34,199 nucleotides of DNA from NCBI GenBank assembly GCA_028706745.1, contig JAQTVM010000016.1, positions 1 through 34,199 on the forward strand. The letters run 5' to 3'. Made by a program: the position numbers and the translations under genes. Under the pieces are notes generated by a model that did no database searches, had not been told where the DNA came from, and saw only the letters and a program-made list of their open reading frames with translations. This document shows, in pieces, positions 14,444-20,767 of this stretch. Source of the DNA: Candidatus Nanoarchaeia archaeon (GTDB lineage: Archaea > Nanobdellota > Nanobdellia > SCGC-AAA011-G17 > GW2011-AR17). Numbering within the stretch: the first letter of the stretch is position 1; each line of letters opens with the position of its first letter.

Positions 14444-15382
14444 ATGCAAAAAGAGAAGGATAATTCACCGGCATTAGCCGCTGACAGCATAAGAAGCAGG
14501 ATTTATACAATAAGAGACAGGCAGGTAATGCTTGACTCAGACCTTGCAGAGCTGTATAATGTAAGGCTAAAGCGATTAAACGAGCAGGTTAAAAGGAATA
14601 TAAGCCGATTTCCGCAGGAGTTTATGTTCCAGTTAACAAATTCTGAATTTAATTCTTTAAGGTCGCAATTTGTGATCTTAAACAAAGAAGGAACGCAGGA
14701 GTGCCTTAATGACTTGAAGTCGCAAATTGCGACTTCAAGTTGGGGAGGCAAAAGAAAGCTGCCTTACGCCTTTACAGAGCAGGGAGTGGCCATGCTTTCA
14801 GGCGTCCTAAAAAGCGATATTGCCGTAAGAATGAGCATTCAGATAATAAATGCATTTGTCGCAATGAGGCGATTTATCTCCTCAAATGCCTTGGTATTCC
14901 AGAGATTGGATAATGTTGAGAGAAAGCAGGTTGAGCATGACAAAAAATTTGAGGAAGTATTTGATGCAATACAAAGCAAGGGCATAGAGCCAGAGAAGGG
15001 CATATTTTTTGACGGGCGGGTGGTTGATGCGTATAAGCTTGTTTCAGATGTGATTAGGTCTGCTGAAAAGTCAATAGTTCTTATTGACAATTATGTGGAT
15101 GATTCTGTTTTAGTGCTGTTAACCAAGAGAAAGAAGAATGTGCAGGCTAAGATATTCACTAAACAGATTTCAAAGCAGTTATTGCTTGACGTTGAGAAGC
15201 ATAATTCCCAGTATCCTTTTGTTGAACTAACGGAGTTTAAGCTGTGCCACGACAGGTTTCTTATAATTGATGATAAGGAGGTTTATCATTTTGGGGCTTC
15301 TTTGAAGGATTTGGGCAAGAAGTGGTTTGCGTTTTGTAAGTTTGGGAGAGAGGATTTGGGTATGCTGGAGAGGATTCGGTAG
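14444..15382 (+). CDS. ORF6N-domain protein with PLD-like C-terminal domain
   Basis: A 312-residue protein. Residues about 15-145 form the ORF6N (KilA-N-related) DNA-binding domain: YTIRDRQVMLDSDLAELYNV, QVKRNISRFPQEFMFQL, YAFTEQGVAMLSGVL. A coiled region around residues 150-175 precedes a C-terminal domain that resembles the phospholipase D superfamily (SAEKSIVLIDNYVDDSVLVLL; HDRFLIIDDKEVYHFGASL, an HxR/K-type half site). ORF6N proteins are common on phages and mobile DNA; the role of this fusion is unknown. A TATA-like box in the upstream direct repeat gives a leaderless mRNA. Homologues are widespread, so recent transfer is plausible. Confidence 0.82.
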   Translation: MQKEKDNSPALAADSIRSRIYTIRDRQVMLDSDLAELYNVRLKRLNEQVKRNISRFPQEFMFQLTNSEFNSLRSQFVILNKEGTQECLNDLKSQIATSSWGGKRKLPYAFTEQGVAMLSGVLKSDIAVRMSIQIINAFVAMRRFISSNALVFQRLDNVERKQVEHDKKFEEVFDAIQSKGIEPEKGIFFDGRVVDAYKLVSDVIRSAEKSIVLIDNYVDDSVLVLLTKRKKNVQAKIFTKQISKQLLLDVEKHNSQYPFVELTEFKLCHDRFLIIDDKEVYHFGASLKDLGKKWFAFCKFGREDLGMLERIR

Positions 15383-15438
15383 GATTATGCAAAAACCAAA
15401 AGGCTTAAATATATACAAGTATATTCTTGGATATACAA

Positions 15439-15762
15439 ATGAAATGCGGCATATGCAAGTCGGAAATGAAAAAACAGCTTGTTGAGCACAGGGAATTAGG
15501 TGTTTCCTTAGGCAGGTTTCCTGCAATGGTCTGCTCAAAATGCAATGAAAGATTCTATGATTCTGCAACAGTTGACAAGATACAGGCTGCCTCAAAAAAG
15601 GCAGGCATATTCGGAATGGCAAACAGGGTAAAGGCTGCCAAGATAGGGAACAGCATTGCAATAAGGGTGCCGAAGGGGATTGCAGAAGCTGTGCATCTTA
15701 AGCCGGGCATGGATGTTGTTATACATCCGGAAGAAGGCAGGATGGTTGTAGAGGTTTTGTAG
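15439..15762 (+). CDS. Zinc-ribbon / AbrB-type regulator (antitoxin-like)
   Basis: A 107-residue fusion. Residues 1-45 are a YgiT/MqsA-type zinc finger with CxxC at 3/6 and 32/35. Residues about 62-107 are an AbrB/MazE swapped-hairpin DNA-binding domain (AAKIGNSIAIRVPKGIAEAV...LKPGMDVVI). Such proteins are usually antitoxins or autoregulators. No obvious toxin partner is adjacent. I chose ATG 15439 because a TATA-like box (ttaaatatata, about 15404-15414) lies about 28 bases upstream; TTG 15427 would only add four residues. Confidence 0.8.
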   Translation: MKCGICKSEMKKQLVEHRELGVSLGRFPAMVCSKCNERFYDSATVDKIQAASKKAGIFGMANRVKAAKIGNSIAIRVPKGIAEAVHLKPGMDVVIHPEEGRMVVEVL

Positions 15763-15817
15763 AGTCTTATTTAACATAACCTTATAAGCAGGCTAATGCT
15801 TTGAGTGCTTGTTTGAT

Positions 15818-16660
15818 ATGAACTCGCACATATTATCAATCAATGGAATGGAAGGAAAGACAGCCTATAATCCGACTGTTCCTTTCAAGGTTAACAATAA
15901 GGAATATATTGGGCTTCGCGTTGAGTCCCTGTCTTCTGAATTAAATTCAAGAATAATGTTTGCCTGCAAGAAAGGCGAGGAATGGGTTATTGAGAATTCT
16001 TCCTTTAATTTGCAGGATCCTGCGATAATGCACATTGCCGGCAAACTGCTTCTTGCAGGAGTTTATGTTGAGAGATTCGGCAAAGGGCTCCGCTGGAAAA
16101 CTGATTTTTATTATGGGAGTTCTATAGATAATCTTGAGAAGATAGCTTCAGGCCCGTGGGGCATGAAAGACATAAGGCTTGTTGACTTACAGGACAGGAT
16201 AGGGGTTTTTACAAGGCCTCAGCGAAAGCGGTTTCGCAAGGGAAAGATAGGGTATCTTGAGATTAATTCTTTGGATGAGCTTGCTAATCTGGATTGGTAT
16301 TCTGCAAAAATACTTAACAGGCTTTTTGACAGGAAGTCGTGGGGCGGAGCGAACCAGGCATTGAGGCTTTCTGATTCTAAGGTTGGCGTGATAGGGCATA
16401 CTGCGTATGCTGACAGGAAAGGAAAGCATTATTCTGCAATGAGCTTTGTGTTTGATGTTAATACCTTGAAGTATTCTGATTACAGGGTTATTGCTTCCAG
16501 AAGTGATTTTCCTCAGTCCTTGTCCAAACGGAGTCCGGAACTGGATGACGTTGTGTTTCCTGCAGGGATTAGTGATGTTAAGGGTAAGTATGTTGACTTG
16601 TATGCTGGATTGTCTGATTACTGCTGCGGGAAAGTGAGGATAAGGAATCCGTTTGTATAG
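15818..16660 (+). CDS. DUF1861 (MTP-1 family) beta-propeller protein
   Basis: A 280-residue protein matching my memory of DUF1861: VNNKEYIGLRVES, FNLQDPAIMHIAGKLLLAGV, GPWGMKDIRLVDLQDRIGVFTRPQ, GKIGYLEINSLDEL, WGGANQALRL and IASRSDFPQSLSKRSPELDDVVFPAGI. The family belongs to the five-bladed beta-propeller glycosidase-like clan that includes GH43/GH130-type proteins, but has no assigned reaction as far as I know. It is unusual for an archaeon with otherwise lean gene content. A TATA-like element (cttataag) precedes the start. The gene ends exactly where the second direct repeat begins. Confidence 0.75.
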   Translation: MNSHILSINGMEGKTAYNPTVPFKVNNKEYIGLRVESLSSELNSRIMFACKKGEEWVIENSSFNLQDPAIMHIAGKLLLAGVYVERFGKGLRWKTDFYYGSSIDNLEKIASGPWGMKDIRLVDLQDRIGVFTRPQRKRFRKGKIGYLEINSLDELANLDWYSAKILNRLFDRKSWGGANQALRLSDSKVGVIGHTAYADRKGKHYSAMSFVFDVNTLKYSDYRVIASRSDFPQSLSKRSPELDDVVFPAGISDVKGKYVDLYAGLSDYCCGKVRIRNPFV

Positions 16661-16874
16661 AAAGCCCGCTTCCAGCATTAATTCTTTCCTTGTTTTGTTT
16701 TGGCATTTTTTCAAGCCGGGTTTGACGAGGGGGATGAATTTTGCCTTCCGGAGATGTTGGAAAAATGAATGGTTTTTCTTTGTGCCTTAAATATTGTTTT
16801 CAGCTGAGTTGTTGGGTTTTTCGGGGTGTGCCGGAAAAACAGATGTTTTTTAGCCGAAGAGTTTATGAATAAGA
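16661..16874 (+). repeat. Dispersed direct repeat, copy 2 (with promoter)
   Basis: Same two blocks as copy 1: about 16661-16767 and the 20-base promoter block 16855-16874. Copies 1 and 2 flank the three-gene block ORF6N, zinc-ribbon/AbrB and DUF1861. In both copies the promoter block lies about 20-35 bases before a start codon. Here that start belongs to the truncated NYN gene. Confidence 0.7.
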
Positions 16875-16893
16875 ACAGTTGCATAATTCTCCA

Positions 16894-16995
16894 ATGGCAA
16901 TGGAAAAGAAAAGCATGGTGTTTATTGATGCAGGAAACCTGTTGGGCGGTTGGTGGACCTATTGCAGGCAGAGCCGCATAAAAAGAAAGGATTAA
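16894..16995 (+). pseudogene. NYN/PIN-like nuclease gene, truncated after 33 codons
   Basis: The frame begins MAMEKKSMVFIDAGNLLGGW and stops after KRKD. The stretch VFIDAGNLLGGWWTYC is the strand-1/Asp motif that opens NYN-domain (LabA/DUF88-type) ribonucleases, which are normally 150 residues or more. The rest of the fold is absent in all three forward frames of the following 100 bases as far as I can see, so this is a remnant left by deletion. Its promoter comes from the direct repeat just upstream. Confidence 0.55.
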
Positions 16996-17095
16996 ATACA
17001 AGCTCAGGCAATATCATATTCATACGAGACGGAAGGGGAGATAGGGGACTTACCCAACGGCTTCCCTTCTGGTTTATTCTTTTAAGGTTCCCGCT

Positions 17096-17272
17096 ATGGC
17101 ATTTATTGTAGCTTATTATCGTGCAGACGGCACTCACGCCATTAAGGGAGCTGAGAGCATTAAAGCCAAAGATATGGAAACGGCGTTTGAGAGAACACAG
17201 AATGGCTTTAAGGCTAATATAGTCATACTCAAGAATAAGAAGAATAAGGCAGAGATTGAGAAGTTGTTTTGA
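17096..17272 (+). CDS. Small protein, paralogue A (58 aa)
   Basis: A 58-residue ORF starting MAFIVAYYRADGTHAIKGAE. It is nearly identical to the ORF at 18548, sharing SIKAKDMETAFERTQNG in the middle and KNKKNK...EIEKL at the end. Conservation of the frame in two copies, with mostly conservative differences, supports a real protein. Predicted fold: short strand, then helix. Function unknown. Just after the stop is ggagg followed by an 8-bp hairpin (17286-17304), a layout repeated at the second copy. Confidence 0.6.
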   Translation: MAFIVAYYRADGTHAIKGAESIKAKDMETAFERTQNGFKANIVILKNKKNKAEIEKLF

Positions 17273-17285
17273 ATAGAGAAGGAGG

Positions 17286-17304
17286 ATGAGCACGATGTGC
17301 TCAT
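17286..17304 (+). other. Hairpin behind small-ORF paralogue A
   Basis: Perfect stem atgagcac (17286-17293) with gtgctcat (17297-17304), loop gat, directly after ggagg (17281-17285). The second paralogue carries ggagg and a different-sequence hairpin at the same place. The hairpin may be a terminator or RNA end. The ggagg resembles a ribosome binding site but no gene follows. Confidence 0.55.
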
Positions 17305-17384
17305 GGTGTGATGGCAAAGCCCGCAGGCTTCGCCTGTGCCTTCGAAGCGTTGCTTCTCAGGCGAAATGAAATTTATAAACCCTC

Positions 17385-17410
17385 ATACTGCAACCTATAT
17401 ATTGCAGTAT
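17385..17410. repeat. 9-bp perfect inverted repeat, possible operator
   Basis: The arms are atactgcaa (17385-17393) and ttgcagtat (17402-17410) around an 8-base AT-rich centre. It lies upstream of the 76-residue ORF at 17487, next to TATA-like sequence (atttataaac, 17371-17380). It could be an operator or a hairpin; no regulator is linked by sequence alone. Confidence 0.5.
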
Positions 17411-17486
17411 AATACTATTTAAAAAGTCATTTAGTCACTTTTTAAGAAGGATATTTGCTTATAGTTGGGAAAAGAGGTGATACCTG

Positions 17487-17717
17487 ATGTTTGCTATTGT
17501 TGTGCTTTGTGCCTTGTTTAATGGAAAAGCTTTTAAATCTGCTAATAGAAACCATTGTCACGGGGTAAGATTAATGGATATTAAACAATTTAGCGGGGAT
17601 GCCGGCGGCAATCATTTGCCCAGTTTTATGGCTAATAATAAGGAATATGTTACTCATAAAGACAGGGAAAGAATCTGGAAAAAGATAATATCCCTGGAAA
17701 AGAAGAAGATTATTTAA
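17487..17717 (+). CDS. Small hypothetical protein (76 aa)
   Basis: The ATG at 17487 has a near-perfect Shine-Dalgarno (gaggtgat) 5 bases upstream, the strongest reason to call it. The first 16 residues are hydrophobic (MFAIVVLCALFNGKAF). The rest is basic and ends KKIISLEKKKII. If translation instead began at ATG 17574 the product would be 47 residues starting MDIKQFSGDAGGNH. No family recognised. It overlaps the PIN gene's 3' end by 4 bases, in convergent orientation. Confidence 0.5.
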   Translation: MFAIVVLCALFNGKAFKSANRNHCHGVRLMDIKQFSGDAGGNHLPSFMANNKEYVTHKDRERIWKKIISLEKKKII

Positions 17718-18292
17718 TATTCTGACAGTATTTTAACTCTTGTTAAAGGTTTATTTGGTGCTTCATATAATAGGACAAATTCTATCCCTTCAGATAGGAG
17801 TATGTCTCTTATTTCTTTGACTAATAATGCCTCTTTTAGTTTACCATCTGTTGTTATAAAATAATACTCTTTTCCAAGTTCTTTTAATGAAATAAGGATT
17901 GCTAAATCTTCACGATGTAATGCATACCATTTTCTGCCGGTATCATCGGTGTCGCATAGTCCTTTTTCTTCAAGAATCTTCTTTATTTTATGATTCTTAA
18001 TAAGTTGATCTGCCTTAATCTTATAATACTCCGCATCATATTTTGGTTTAATAAATGTCCAACCAATTGTCCCGCCCATTTTTAAGGCCTTTAAAAAAGT
18101 AAGGGGATCATCTTTTTCGGTTATATGGCAATATAATTCTTTTAAAATTAAAGCAGGCATAATAACTTCAAACTTATGCTCGGCAAGGTATGCTTTCCAG
18201 CGGGCAACTTTTTCAGGCTGTTCTACAATTGTCAGAAAATTAAGCCATTTATTGGTATCCAATGCGAGCGTGTTTTTATCAGTATCTTTCAT
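17714..18292 (-). CDS. PIN-domain-like ribonuclease
   Basis: A 192-residue protein with the PIN layout: LALDTNKWLNFL (first Asp) near residue 10, LILKELYCHI (Glu) in the first third, and HREDLAILISLKELGKEYYFITTDGKL (Asp and Asp) near residue 130, so the acidic metal-binding quartet is present. PIN domains are Mg-dependent RNases, usually toxins, but no clear antitoxin is adjacent. ATG 18292 follows a TATA-like box (tttaaaccc on the minus strand) by about 25 bases; TTG 18298 would add two residues. Base composition is more AT-rich than the housekeeping genes. Confidence 0.7.
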   Translation of the reverse strand: MKDTDKNTLALDTNKWLNFLTIVEQPEKVARWKAYLAEHKFEVIMPALILKELYCHITEKDDPLTFLKALKMGGTIGWTFIKPKYDAEYYKIKADQLIKNHKIKKILEEKGLCDTDDTGRKWYALHREDLAILISLKELGKEYYFITTDGKLKEALLVKEIRDILLSEGIEFVLLYEAPNKPLTRVKILSEY

Positions 18293-18547
18293 TGCCAAGA
18301 TTGAACAATTAAGGGTTTAAATTCATATTGGTGATGGAGAATATAATCCATTTTTCCGTCCTCGCCGTAAATTTTCCGGAAAATCGTGGCAAACTAATTT
18401 AAACAGCTAAAATATAACGCCTTTATGCGCATAAAAGAGATTTCACAGGCTAACAGGCCGCGGGAGAGGTTTATAATGGTAAAGGTGATGCTCTTCGTGC
18501 GTGCTGGAGAAGAATCTTTATAAATTTCTGTGCGTTCACGTTTTGTT
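18293..18547. other. Intergenic region with a 32-codon frame
   Basis: Holds the PIN promoter at its left end and a TATA-like box (ctttataaa) at about 18515-18523 before the next small gene. A short frame (18425-18523, MRIKEISQANRPRERFIMVK...) ends at that box. It could be the stub of a lost gene but has no support beyond being open. No RNA gene is seen. Confidence 0.35.
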
Positions 18548-18733
18548 ATGGAATTTATTGTAGTTTATTATCGTGCAGACGGCACTCACGCCATTAAGGA
18601 AGTTGAGAGCATTAAAGCCAAAGATATGGAAACGGCGTTTGAGAGAACACAGAATGGCTTTGCTGTTAATATGGTAATACCCAGGAATAAGAAGAATAAG
18701 GAAGAGATTGAGAAGTTGTTGAAGATGTTTTGA
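18548..18733 (+). CDS. Small protein, paralogue B (61 aa)
   Basis: A 61-residue ORF starting MEFIVVYYRADGTHAIKEVE, the close partner of the ORF at 17096. I start it at ATG 18548 because that matches the start of paralogue A and follows a TATA-like box by about 28 bases; an upstream ATG at 18530 is less likely. Function unknown. Differences cluster in the last third (FAVNMVIPRNKKNKEEIEKL), as expected under relaxed but protein-level constraint. It is followed by ggagg and a 7-bp hairpin (18747-18764). Confidence 0.6.
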   Translation: MEFIVVYYRADGTHAIKEVESIKAKDMETAFERTQNGFAVNMVIPRNKKNKEEIEKLLKMF

Positions 18734-18746
18734 GTAAGGAAGGAGG

Positions 18747-18764
18747 TTAAGGGAGCGCCCTTAA
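18747..18764 (+). other. Hairpin behind small-ORF paralogue B
   Basis: Stem ttaaggg (18747-18753) with cccttaa (18758-18764), immediately after ggagg (18742-18746). Same position as the hairpin behind paralogue A but with a different stem sequence, so the structure rather than the sequence may be what is kept. Confidence 0.5.
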
Positions 18765-18786
18765 GAACCCCACGACGTGAAAACTT

Positions 18787-19377
18787 CTATCTAAGAATAT
18801 TTTTAAATTGCTGTTGTGTAAGTATTATTACATTTCCAGTCTTAAATGTAGGTTTACCTGCTTTTTGCAAGAAGTAAAGATAATATAATAACCTAACAAA
18901 TATTCTTAAAACCTTTTCATTTTTTGCTACAATAATACCTATTCTTCCCATTGCCGCAACGTTCACAATATCTGCTAAAACTACTTTTCTATCTTCCCTG
19001 CCTTCAATCTCAATAGCAATAAAACTCCTTGAATTTGGATTTGTATAACCTCCTTCTCTAAAATCATCTAAAATTTGTACATCTCTCGGAATATGATTTT
19101 CTCTTAAATTTTGATTATGAATATCTATGACTTTTTGAATGAACGAAGAAACTCTTGTATTTTCAAACAATAAATTATACTCATTTATCCTTGTTGTAGT
19201 TATTGCTAAAGGACCGACGACAACATCAATAATGGGGGAAGAAATATTTTTTTGGTCACTAAAAGGATGCCATTCTTTTCTTATTTCAATGGGTATATGT
19301 TCTATTTTGCTTGGAAATAATCTTTTAAGGCATTTAACACTTAAATTTTGTAATTGTCTTGTTTCTTCGTTTGGCAT
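18787..19377 (-). CDS. Restriction-endonuclease-like protein (tentative)
   Basis: A 196-residue protein. SSPIIDVVVGPLAI supplies an Asp on a strand, and SFIAIEIEGREDRKVVLADIVNVAAMGRIGIIVA supplies acidic residues plus Lys on the next strand, followed by a helix and strand. This resembles the D...(D/E)xK core of restriction-like nucleases, but alignment would be needed. A C-terminal segment (VRLLYYLYFLQKAGKPTF) is helical. I start it at ATG 19377, one base after the upstream stop, rather than the overlapping longer frame. The two genes form a tight operon and share a very AT-rich composition. Confidence 0.5.
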   Translation of the reverse strand: MPNEETRQLQNLSVKCLKRLFPSKIEHIPIEIRKEWHPFSDQKNISSPIIDVVVGPLAITTTRINEYNLLFENTRVSSFIQKVIDIHNQNLRENHIPRDVQILDDFREGGYTNPNSRSFIAIEIEGREDRKVVLADIVNVAAMGRIGIIVAKNEKVLRIFVRLLYYLYFLQKAGKPTFKTGNVIILTQQQFKNILR

Positions 19378-19378
19378 C

Positions 19379-20386
19379 TTAGTTCTCAATATCTCCCTTA
19401 TAACCCTTAAATCCATCTGCTCCAGATGGGAACTTGTTAAATTCAAATTCGATAAGTTCATAAAATAAGTCCCATCTGTCCTTTTCTAATATATTGGCAA
19501 TATTCTTAGATTTAAGATGGGACAAATTTAGTTTTACTCTTGCAATAAGGATAGGTACATCGTTCCCTTTGTTATTTATCCCTACACCTTCATATTCTAC
19601 AATTACTTCTTTATATTTCAAAAGAGAAGGGTCAATTTTAGTAGACGGATTGCTGCAATTTGTTCCAAAAAATGATCTTCCGTACGCATTATAAGACCAT
19701 AAAGGAAGAGATTCTAATGAAAGCAAGATTGTATGAAAATCATAAAAAACAGCACTATTCAAAGATTGCCTTTTTTTTATTAATTGGTTTTCTAAAGTTA
19801 GTCTATAATCGGGAGTATAATCTACTTTATAATTTTTAAATTTGATAAGGATTATTTTTTGTTTAATCGAGATTGAACAATTTTTTAAAAATTCTTCATT
19901 AAAAGAAGTAGGCGGATAGCCAACTAACTCTTCCCTTGAATATTCTGAAAGTAATATGTGCTCATTAAAATCACGAGAATATCCATTCCAAAAAACAAAA
20001 TAAAATTTATATAACAGACTTAGGTTTATATCCCTATAGCTTTCAAAAATAAAACTATTACAATAATCACAATAATTGAATAATCCGATTTTCTTTATCA
20101 TTCCAAAATCAGATAGCGACTTGATTATACTACTAATCCCTCTTAAAAGTTTAAGTTTTAGCATTGTAATATTCTTGCTAAAATTACTTTCTGCAGGATA
20201 TTTTTTACTCCAATAATCTTGTTTTTGTTTAATCCACTCTAATCTTTTAAGATATAAGTTATATTGCTTTTGGTACTCTTTAGGATACAGTTTTTTACCG
20301 CACAAACTACATTCATTCTGGTAGTCACTAGAATAAAATCTTCTATCTTCAAAATTTGTAATGTCAAAATCATTACTTTGATTCAT
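19379..20386 (-). CDS. Zinc-binding-like orphan protein of AT-rich operon
   Basis: A 335-residue protein that I do not recognise. Two CxxC pairs, ECSLCGKKLYPKEYQKQY near residue 25 and NYCDYCNSFIFE near residue 105, could form one zinc site and a recognition-type domain. The C-terminal half (EVIVEYEGVGINNKGNDVPILIARVKLNL) looks like a beta domain. Composition is far more AT-rich than the ribosomal genes (19741-19800 is 14 G+C of 60), suggesting acquisition. ATG 20386 lies about 28 bases after a TATA-like box (tatataaa); ATG 20407 sits too close to it. Together with the downstream nuclease-like gene it may be a small defence module; that is inference. Confidence 0.55.
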   Translation of the reverse strand: MNQSNDFDITNFEDRRFYSSDYQNECSLCGKKLYPKEYQKQYNLYLKRLEWIKQKQDYWSKKYPAESNFSKNITMLKLKLLRGISSIIKSLSDFGMIKKIGLFNYCDYCNSFIFESYRDINLSLLYKFYFVFWNGYSRDFNEHILLSEYSREELVGYPPTSFNEEFLKNCSISIKQKIILIKFKNYKVDYTPDYRLTLENQLIKKRQSLNSAVFYDFHTILLSLESLPLWSYNAYGRSFFGTNCSNPSTKIDPSLLKYKEVIVEYEGVGINNKGNDVPILIARVKLNLSHLKSKNIANILEKDRWDLFYELIEFEFNKFPSGADGFKGYKGDIEN

Positions 20387-20614
20387 AACCTCCCTTAATA
20401 ATGACATTTATATAAAACTATTGATTTTGTGTATATGGAAAGATTAGAACTTTTTATAATGCCTATTAAATAAAGTCTTATTGTATCTAAGGGGATTATA
20501 ATGGGCTTCGCCCCTTATCCGCCTTCTTTGGGTTCTGGGGCAAAATCCCACAAACGGCGATGATTTCCCGAAAGGTTTATAAACAACCCCATATATCCAT
20601 TTCCTAATCAAGTG

Positions 20615-20740
20615 AAGCTCGTACGGAGCTTTTCTAACAGGCGAGTGCAGGGCCGAAGTCTTTAGCCCCGCTATCCGGAAGGATAATCTTGGGATGCTCT
20701 TAAGGCACTGTTGGCGCTATGCGCAATGTGCTGCTGTTAG
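20615..20740 (+). ncRNA. Candidate structured leader or small RNA
   Basis: Arms ctaacag (20634-20640) and ctgttag (20734-20740) can close a domain containing three local hairpins: gggc/gccc (20650-20668), tatcc-ggaa-ggata with a GNRA tetraloop (20672-20685) and gcgc-tat-gcgc (20714-20724). A separate 6-bp hairpin aagctc/gagctt (20615-20631) precedes it. A TATA-like box about 35 bases upstream would start a transcript here. It does not match tRNA, RNase P or SRP RNA landmarks that I know. It may be the leader of the ribosomal operon or an independent RNA. Confidence 0.35.
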
Positions 20741-20742
20741 AC

Positions 20743-20754
20743 ACTATATATAGT
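20743..20754 (+). promoter_or_regulatory. Promoter directly before rpl3
   Basis: The palindromic TATA-like box actatatatagt is centred about 20 bases before the rpl3 ATG. No Shine-Dalgarno precedes that ATG (acacacaatg), so the operon mRNA from this promoter would be leaderless. Confidence 0.55.
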
Positions 20755-20767
20755 AAGGCAACACACA

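Larger units (their letters stand above)
20387..20767. other. Gene-free region before the ribosomal operon
   Basis: No protein gene is supported in these 380 bases. Left to right: the promoter of the leftward AT-rich operon; a gggcttcgccc hairpin at about 20509-20519; a TATA-like box (ggtttataaaca, about 20574-20585); a candidate structured RNA (20615-20740); and a second TATA-like box (actatatatagt, 20743-20754) just before rpl3. Confidence 0.6.

Noticed and set aside
10294-17411. Repeated motif atattgcagtata at 10294 and about 17399
   Set aside because: The match is only 13 AT-rich bases, lies in promoter-like sequence and the flanks do not match, so chance is sufficient.
20615-20740. tRNA, SRP RNA or RNase P RNA before rpl3
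   Set aside because: No T loop or anticodon arm, no SRP helix 8 consensus around the GGAA loop, and no RNase P landmark could be found, so it is kept only as an unnamed structured candidate.
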